Source: CAZAQV01 sp964487255 (GTDB taxonomy: Bacteria; Myxococcota_A; Polyangia; Polyangiales; CAZAQV01). From it: a DNA stretch of 64,000 nt. The position numbers and the translations under genes are program-made. The DNA lies in the NCBI GenBank assembly GCA_964487255.1, contig CAZAQV010000017.1:62001-126000 (forward strand), read 5' to 3'. The notes beneath the pieces are model-generated. The model saw only the letters and a list, made by a program, of their open reading frames with translations, was not told where the DNA came from and did not search any database. Shown here in pieces: positions 59,742 through 64,000 of this stretch. The stretch's first letter is position 1, and every line of letters starts with the position of its first letter.

Positions 59742-60200
59742 ATGCGTGCCGTGGCTCAACGCGTATCAAGTGCTCGTGTGGAGGTTGGCGGCGAAGTCAC
59801 GGGCTCGATCGGACGCGGTCTACTCGTGTATCTTGGGGCCGCGCGAGACGACGACGAACAGGACGTCCAGACGATGGTGCGCAAGGTCGCGGGGCTGCGG
59901 ATCTTTCGCAAGCCAGGCGCCGAGGACGACCGGATGACGGCTTCGGTACAGGACATCGAGGGTGCTGTTTTGGTGGTGTCGCAATTTACCTTGTTTGGTG
60001 ATGTCCGGCGTGGTCGGCGTCCCTCATTCGATGGTGCTGCGCCGCCTGCTCAAGCCGAACAGCAATACGAAGCCGTGGTGGCAGGATTGCGCGAACAGGG
60101 CCTGACAGCGGAGACCGGACGCTTTCGAGCGATGATGGACGTCCACGCGGTCGTCGAAGGTCCGGTTACCATACTGATCGACACGAAGAAGGTGTTTTAG
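59742..60200 (+). CDS. dtd: D-aminoacyl-tRNA deacylase
   Basis: Removes D-amino acids (and glycine from tRNA-Ala) mischarged on tRNAs. 152 residues starting RAVAQRVSSARVEV, with the two family motifs as SQFTLFGDVRRGRRPSF and GPVTILIDT (the catalytic SQxxL Thr region and the GPxT region). ATG 59742 is preferred; the frame runs back to 59670 into the coaE start. It is followed by astA after seven bases, so they may be co-transcribed. Confidence 0.94.
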   Translation: MRAVAQRVSSARVEVGGEVTGSIGRGLLVYLGAARDDDEQDVQTMVRKVAGLRIFRKPGAEDDRMTASVQDIEGAVLVVSQFTLFGDVRRGRRPSFDGAAPPAQAEQQYEAVVAGLREQGLTAETGRFRAMMDVHAVVEGPVTILIDTKKVF

Positions 60201-60207
60201 GGGTTCG

Positions 60208-61251
60208 ATGACGGAGCAATCTCAATCCGGGCAGTTTGAAATTCGGGGCGCGACCCGTGACGACTTCGACGGTGTGTTCGAGCTTTCGCGGCACTTGAAC
60301 TCGGTGAACTTGCCACATCGCAAGTCGGCCGTAACAGAGTTGCTCGAAAGAAGTGAGAACTCGTTTTCGGGCAAGACGGCTGGTTTTAGTGAGCGACGTT
60401 ACATGTTTGTGCTGGTCGACCTGCGCTCTCAGCGGATTGCTGGCACTTCCATGATCATTGCGCAGCTCGGTCGTCGCGGTGTGCCGTACATCTTCCTCGA
60501 TGTTGGCGTTGAAGAGCGCTATTCGTCGACGCTCGATCGCCACGTCAAACACCAGGTCTTGCGCATGGGGTATTCGTATGACGGTCCGACGGAGCTTGGC
60601 GGCCTTGTCATGCACCCCGACTATCGCAGGTCGTCGCTACGCTTTGGTCGCGCCATGTCTTATGTGCGCTTCTTATTTATCGCGATGCACCGCGAGCGCT
60701 TTCAGAACGACCTGCTCGCCGAACTGATGCCGCCGCTACGTGCTGATGGCACGAGTCACTTGTGGGAAGCTGTCGGTAGTCGATTTGTCGACCTCTCGTA
60801 CCAAGAGGCAGACAAGCTCTCAAAGACAAACAAGGAATTCATATGGGGGCTATTTCCAACGGGTAAGATCTACACAGCCCTCCTTGCAAAGGAGGCGCGC
60901 GATGTGATCGGCGAGGTGGGGCCGGATACCCGTGGCGTGGAGAAGATGCTGCGCCGCGTCGGCTTCGAGTATGTATCCCGCGTCGACCCCTTTGATGGCG
61001 GTCCACATTTCATGGCGGCGACCGATTCGGTGTCGGCCGTCCTTGACAGCAGGCCACGTGTGCTGAAGGCAGCCGCAGGCGCCGCCGCCGATGCGGGGCT
61101 ACTGGCGCGAGTTCATCCCGACAGGCCGTGGTTCGAGGCGCGCATCTGTCCCATCGACAAGGGAGCCAAGAGTGGATTTGCCGTCGCACCAGAACTTATC
61201 GATGAGTTAGAACTTGAGGCGGGTGCGTCCTATTGGACGCTACCGTTTTAG
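60208..61251 (+). CDS. astA: Arginine N-succinyltransferase-like protein
   Basis: 347 residues, the standard AstA length. Conserved blocks are visible: LGGLVMHPDYRRSSLRFGRA (acyl-CoA site of a GNAT-like fold), RFLFIAMHRERFQNDLLAEL, GLFPTGKIYTALLAKEA and VDPFDGGPHF. AstA succinylates L-arginine with succinyl-CoA, the entry to the AST degradation route. No astB, astD or astE is near, so the true acceptor might be arginine or another amine. ATG 60208 begins seven bases after dtd. Confidence 0.8.
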   Translation: MTEQSQSGQFEIRGATRDDFDGVFELSRHLNSVNLPHRKSAVTELLERSENSFSGKTAGFSERRYMFVLVDLRSQRIAGTSMIIAQLGRRGVPYIFLDVGVEERYSSTLDRHVKHQVLRMGYSYDGPTELGGLVMHPDYRRSSLRFGRAMSYVRFLFIAMHRERFQNDLLAELMPPLRADGTSHLWEAVGSRFVDLSYQEADKLSKTNKEFIWGLFPTGKIYTALLAKEARDVIGEVGPDTRGVEKMLRRVGFEYVSRVDPFDGGPHFMAATDSVSAVLDSRPRVLKAAAGAAADAGLLARVHPDRPWFEARICPIDKGAKSGFAVAPELIDELELEAGASYWTLPF

Positions 61252-61992
61252 CGCGTTTTGCTCACCGAGTGCTCGTTTGCTGATGGTTGAGAAAGCAGGT
61301 CGCCAGACATTCCACTTGTGCCCTCCGGGCTCGACGTGGACCCGCTCAGGTTCAAGCAGTTTCGCGAGGCGCAAGTGTGCTGGGTCGTTCTCTTCTGAAC
61401 CGTATGTGAGAAACAGGTCGGGCTGATTATTGGATGCCTTCTCGGCCAGGTAGTTCCAGACGCGACGTTCGAGTGCTGCGGGCGGCGTGTCCGAGGCCCG
61501 CACGTCCTTTCTCTCTCTCGCGAGAGCGTCTTTGATAGCGGTCATGTTTCCCGCGTGCTCTCCAAGGTACGGCGAGATCAGGATGATGCCCTCGATGTCG
61601 TCGGGGTAGCGAGCAGCATACGACGTTGCACCAAATCCGCCCATTGAGACACCAACAAGCCAGATATGTCGATAGCCGAGTGAGCGTGCGGGGCCGATGA
61701 TGTCTTGGCGCAGCCGCCCCACGACTTCACCCACGCGGTAATAACCAAAGTGAGCGTCTGCGACGACAACGTCCCAGCCTCCCTCCGCGCGCGCCAACTC
61801 CACGAACTCGTTTCGTACGAAATGACTTGCCCGGTCACCGAAACCGGGCAGCATCACCACTAGGCCTGGTGCAGTCTCGGGACCCAGCGGTGCGTGATTC
61901 AGGTAGCGAAGGGAGCTTGAACCCGAGCGTGTGCCGCAGCCCATAAGACCCGTGCTGAGAACAAACAGAAGAACATACGTTTGCTTGCGCAT
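61240..61992 (-). CDS. Alpha/beta-hydrolase lipoprotein
   Basis: Signal peptide with lipobox (YVLLFVLSTGLMGC). The mature part is an alpha/beta-hydrolase: LVVMLPGFGDRASHF (oxyanion region), nucleophile elbow GVSMGGFG, and catalytic His probably in EPGGHKWNVW; the acid is likely near LTYGSEENDP. Esterase or thioesterase-type activity in the periplasm is inferred. ATG 61990-61992 follows AGGTG and lies four bases after the stop of the upstream PLP enzyme, so the two are an operon. Its 3' end overlaps the convergent astA by 12 bases. Confidence 0.75.
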   Translation of the reverse strand: MRKQTYVLLFVLSTGLMGCGTRSGSSSLRYLNHAPLGPETAPGLVVMLPGFGDRASHFVRNEFVELARAEGGWDVVVADAHFGYYRVGEVVGRLRQDIIGPARSLGYRHIWLVGVSMGGFGATSYAARYPDDIEGIILISPYLGEHAGNMTAIKDALARERKDVRASDTPPAALERRVWNYLAEKASNNQPDLFLTYGSEENDPAHLRLAKLLEPERVHVEPGGHKWNVWRPAFSTISKRALGEQNALKR

Positions 61993-61996
61993 CACC

Positions 61997-63148
61997 TCAG
62001 ACCTTTCCTGTGATTGCTCTCTGCAGATCTTGCCACAGGTCTTCGATGTTCTCGACTCCAACGGACAGTCGGATCAGGTTGTCATGGATGCCGCTTGCTG
62101 CGCGTTCTTCGGGCGTCATGCCAACGTGCGAGGTGGCGGCTGGGCAAGTGGCATTGGACTCCACGCCACCGAGGCTCGGCCCTGTGACGATGAGTTGCAG
62201 GTCGGCCAAAACGTCGCTCGCGGTTCGGGTTGTCTCGAACCCGACCAGGCCTGAGGCCCCGCCCATCAGTGCACGGGCCCGTTGGTAATCTGGGTGTGAA
62301 GCCAGAGATGGGTGATGCACTTTCTGCACGCCAGCGAGTTCATCGAGGCGCGCCGCCAAAGTTGCCGCGGACGCACACTGAAGGGGTACACGCAGGTGCA
62401 GCGTCTTGAGGCCCCGATCGAGCAGATAACAGGCGCCTGGGTCGAGACTTCCACCCAGATGATCAAGGCGTCGCTTGATAGACTGGACCCACGATTTGGA
62501 CCCCGCGATGGCTCCAGCCACGACGTCGGAGTGGCCATTGAGGTACTTGGTTGCGCTGTGCAGCACGATGTCATAGCCGAGGGTTGCTGGCCGGAAGTTG
62601 ATAGGTGAGCTGACCGTGTTGTCGATGAGCGTCGTAAGACCGTGCTGCTTGCTAAATGACACGACATCATGATGCGCTGCGACTCGCAGCAACGGATTGG
62701 TGATGGATTCGACGTAGAAGGCTTTCGTCTCCTTGCGAAGCGCTGCCGACCAACTTGCGGGATTGGTCGCGTCGACAAAATCGTGCTGGATTCCAAAGCG
62801 GGAAAGCTCATGCGCAATGAAGGTATGCGTTCCACCGTAGAGTTGCTCGTGAACCAAAACGTGGTCACCCATTTGTAGCACGGAGAGCAGGGCGCTCGAA
62901 ATCGCCGCCATCCCGCTCGCGGTAACGAGTGCGCTCTCGGTCTGCTCCAGACCCGCTATCTTGTCGTGAAGGAGCTCGTGGTTGGGTAAGTTGCTCAGGC
63001 GTGGGTAGCGGATCTTGTGGTAAGGAGTCCCTGTGTCGGTGCGAAACACTGTGCTGCGAAAGATTGGAAGAGTGGCCTCGCCGAGAAATGTTTCGTACGG
63101 CTTTGCGCCATGGACGGCGATCGTGTTGCGATGTCGCTGATTGCTCAT
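61997..63148 (-). CDS. Trans-sulfuration PLP enzyme (cystathionine gamma-synthase/lyase family)
   Basis: 383 residues of the Cys/Met metabolism PLP family. The PLP Lys is in HSATKYLNGHSDVVAG; other blocks are TASGMAAISSALLSVLQ, YGGTHTFI, IDNTVSSPINF and the C-terminal SVGVENIEDLWQDLQRA. Members include cystathionine gamma-synthase, cystathionine beta- and gamma-lyase and O-acetylhomoserine sulfhydrylase. Sequence inspection does not decide between them, although the short N-terminus and NTVSSPINF are closest in feel to the synthase or beta-lyase type. First gene of an operon with the hydrolase lipoprotein. Confidence 0.88.
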   Translation of the reverse strand: MSNQRHRNTIAVHGAKPYETFLGEATLPIFRSTVFRTDTGTPYHKIRYPRLSNLPNHELLHDKIAGLEQTESALVTASGMAAISSALLSVLQMGDHVLVHEQLYGGTHTFIAHELSRFGIQHDFVDATNPASWSAALRKETKAFYVESITNPLLRVAAHHDVVSFSKQHGLTTLIDNTVSSPINFRPATLGYDIVLHSATKYLNGHSDVVAGAIAGSKSWVQSIKRRLDHLGGSLDPGACYLLDRGLKTLHLRVPLQCASAATLAARLDELAGVQKVHHPSLASHPDYQRARALMGGASGLVGFETTRTASDVLADLQLIVTGPSLGGVESNATCPAATSHVGMTPEERAASGIHDNLIRLSVGVENIEDLWQDLQRAITGKV

Positions 63149-63239
63149 CGACGTTCTCTAGCGCACCTCTCCCCACCCAGTCCACACTCTGGGCCGATGC
63201 TGAATCGACGACGTCGTCACAATCCGTCATAGTTGGTCT

Positions 63240-64000
63240 ATGCCTTGCCTCCGCTTCGCCTCCGCTTGTGTGGTTGCCTTATCCCTATTGGGTTGCAGTT
63301 GCGGCGATGGTAGTGATTCGGGCCTTGAGAACGACGGTGGCAATCACATCAGTGATGGTGGTGGCAACAACAACCGCGACGGCGGCGGCGGCAACGGTGG
63401 CGACGCCTGTGAGCAGCTCACGGTGGGTTCGACCCTGGAGCCGCCCGAGGTCCTCGTCGTGTTCGACCAGTCGCGCAGTATGATGACCGACGGGCGCTGG
63501 CAAGCGGCCGTGCAGGCCGTTGGCGCGGTGGTCGTCAACCTCGACCTTCAGGTCGCGTTTGGGATCGGGTTTTTTGGAACCAGTACGAGCGATGCATGCG
63601 GCGCTGTCGATGTGCCAATTCCGCCTCGAGTTGGCGCTGCAGCCGAGATTTCTGACGAACTCAACCGACGCAGCCCTGCTGGTTATACACCGATCGCGCC
63701 CATGCTCGACCTCGTCTCTCGCCTCAAAGCCGGAGAAGACGTGCCTGGACAGCCGGGCCTCGAGAACCTCGAGACGGTCATCCTGATGACCGACGGTGCG
63801 CCGAACTGCAATGAGGCTCTCAATGGCGATCAATGCACATGTACACAGCCGGACTGCTCCAATGAAGACCGGTTTTGCCTCGACGACGTCCGCTCTGTCG
63901 AAGCCGTGAAGAAGCTCGCGAAGCAAGGGGTCCGCACCTACGTCATCGGTTATGCGGTCGGCGCTTGGGAGGACACGCTCAACGCGATGGCCGAGGCAGG
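63240..64000 (+). CDS. vWA-domain lipoprotein, N-terminal part (cut by window edge)
   Basis: An open frame from ATG 63240 runs off the right edge (about 253 codons). It starts with a signal peptide and lipobox (SACVVALSLLGCSCG), a Gly/Asn/Asp-rich linker, then a von Willebrand A domain. The MIDAS motif is visible as DQSRSM (DxSxS), the Thr in PAGYTPIAPM and the Asp of MTDGAPN. Such lipoproteins bind ligands through a metal ion at the cell surface; many are known in myxobacteria. A Cys-rich loop (CTCTQPDC) interrupts the domain after MTDGAPN. Confidence 0.8.
   Translation, partial: MPCLRFASACVVALSLLGCSCGDGSDSGLENDGGNHISDGGGNNNRDGGGGNGGDACEQLTVGSTLEPPEVLVVFDQSRSMMTDGRWQAAVQAVGAVVVNLDLQVAFGIGFFGTSTSDACGAVDVPIPPRVGAAAEISDELNRRSPAGYTPIAPMLDLVSRLKAGEDVPGQPGLENLETVILMTDGAPNCNEALNGDQCTCTQPDCSNEDRFCLDDVRSVEAVKKLAKQGVRTYVIGYAVGAWEDTLNAMAEA

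Overview
This window looks like part of a short-read assembly or metagenome bin of a Myxococcota-type (former deltaproteobacterial) Gram-negative bacterium. The taxonomic call is an inference. It rests on the high density of lipoproteins, a MYXO-CTERM-like C-terminal tail, a multi-PEGA outer-membrane barrel, AgmX-like repeats, very long TPR proteins, a Ser/Thr kinase with a large extracytoplasmic region, and an AsmA-type domain fused to a peptidoglycan glycosyltransferase. Two runs of exactly 100 N (16897-16996 and 53065-53164) are scaffold gaps. Both sit inside collapsed tandem repeats.

Layout. 1-10618 is a tightly overlapping minus-strand operon: two ~1,510-residue TPR paralogues, an unrecognised protein, nadD and a truncated acyltransferase. 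10751-16549 (plus) holds hutH, a Ca2+/cation antiporter and an acyl-CoA dehydrogenase/lipoprotein/acyl-CoA dehydrogenase set. 16711-19725 holds a calpain-like cysteine protease with repeat linkers, a lipoprotein and a small membrane protein. 19732-25683 holds a TPR protein, a B12-dependent acyl-CoA mutase large subunit with isobutyryl-CoA-mutase residues, a KaiC-like ATPase translationally coupled to a histidine kinase, and a WecG/TagA glycosyltransferase. 25786-29484 is cell-envelope: a peptidase-like lipoprotein and the AsmA-GT51 fusion. 29496-31408 (minus) is thyA-folA-tautomerase-TM2 protein. 31493-38494 holds an OMPP1-type barrel, a sigma-like/Ser-Thr-kinase fusion, small membrane proteins (one frameshifted), a DASS transporter and a lipoprotein.

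38779-43503 holds a GH19-type lytic enzyme, then a cytochrome b/dihaem c fusion with its Rieske protein and a divergent cytochrome c lipoprotein. 43487-50349 is a TamA-like lipoprotein barrel plus TamB pair. 50621-55563 holds glmM, a Cys-rich lipoprotein, a hairpin-repeat array and a six-PEGA barrel. 55697-64000 holds two envelope proteins, acs, coaE, dtd, astA, a lipoprotein hydrolase, a trans-sulfuration PLP enzyme and a truncated vWA lipoprotein.

The most unusual signals are four. (1) An identical dyad, CACAGT-N6-ACTGTG, lies just upstream of only two genes here, the calpain-like protease and the GH19 enzyme. Both proteins have a short N-terminal hydrophobic segment, a 7-residue (21-bp) repeat linker and a C-terminal degradative domain, which suggests a small co-regulated lytic set. 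(2) A dispersed ~85-bp intergenic hairpin repeat shows compensatory stem changes and local tandem amplification. (3) The KaiC-like protein and pseudo-receiver kinase pair. (4) The acyl-CoA mutase has Phe/Gln specificity residues that argue against methylmalonyl-CoA as substrate.
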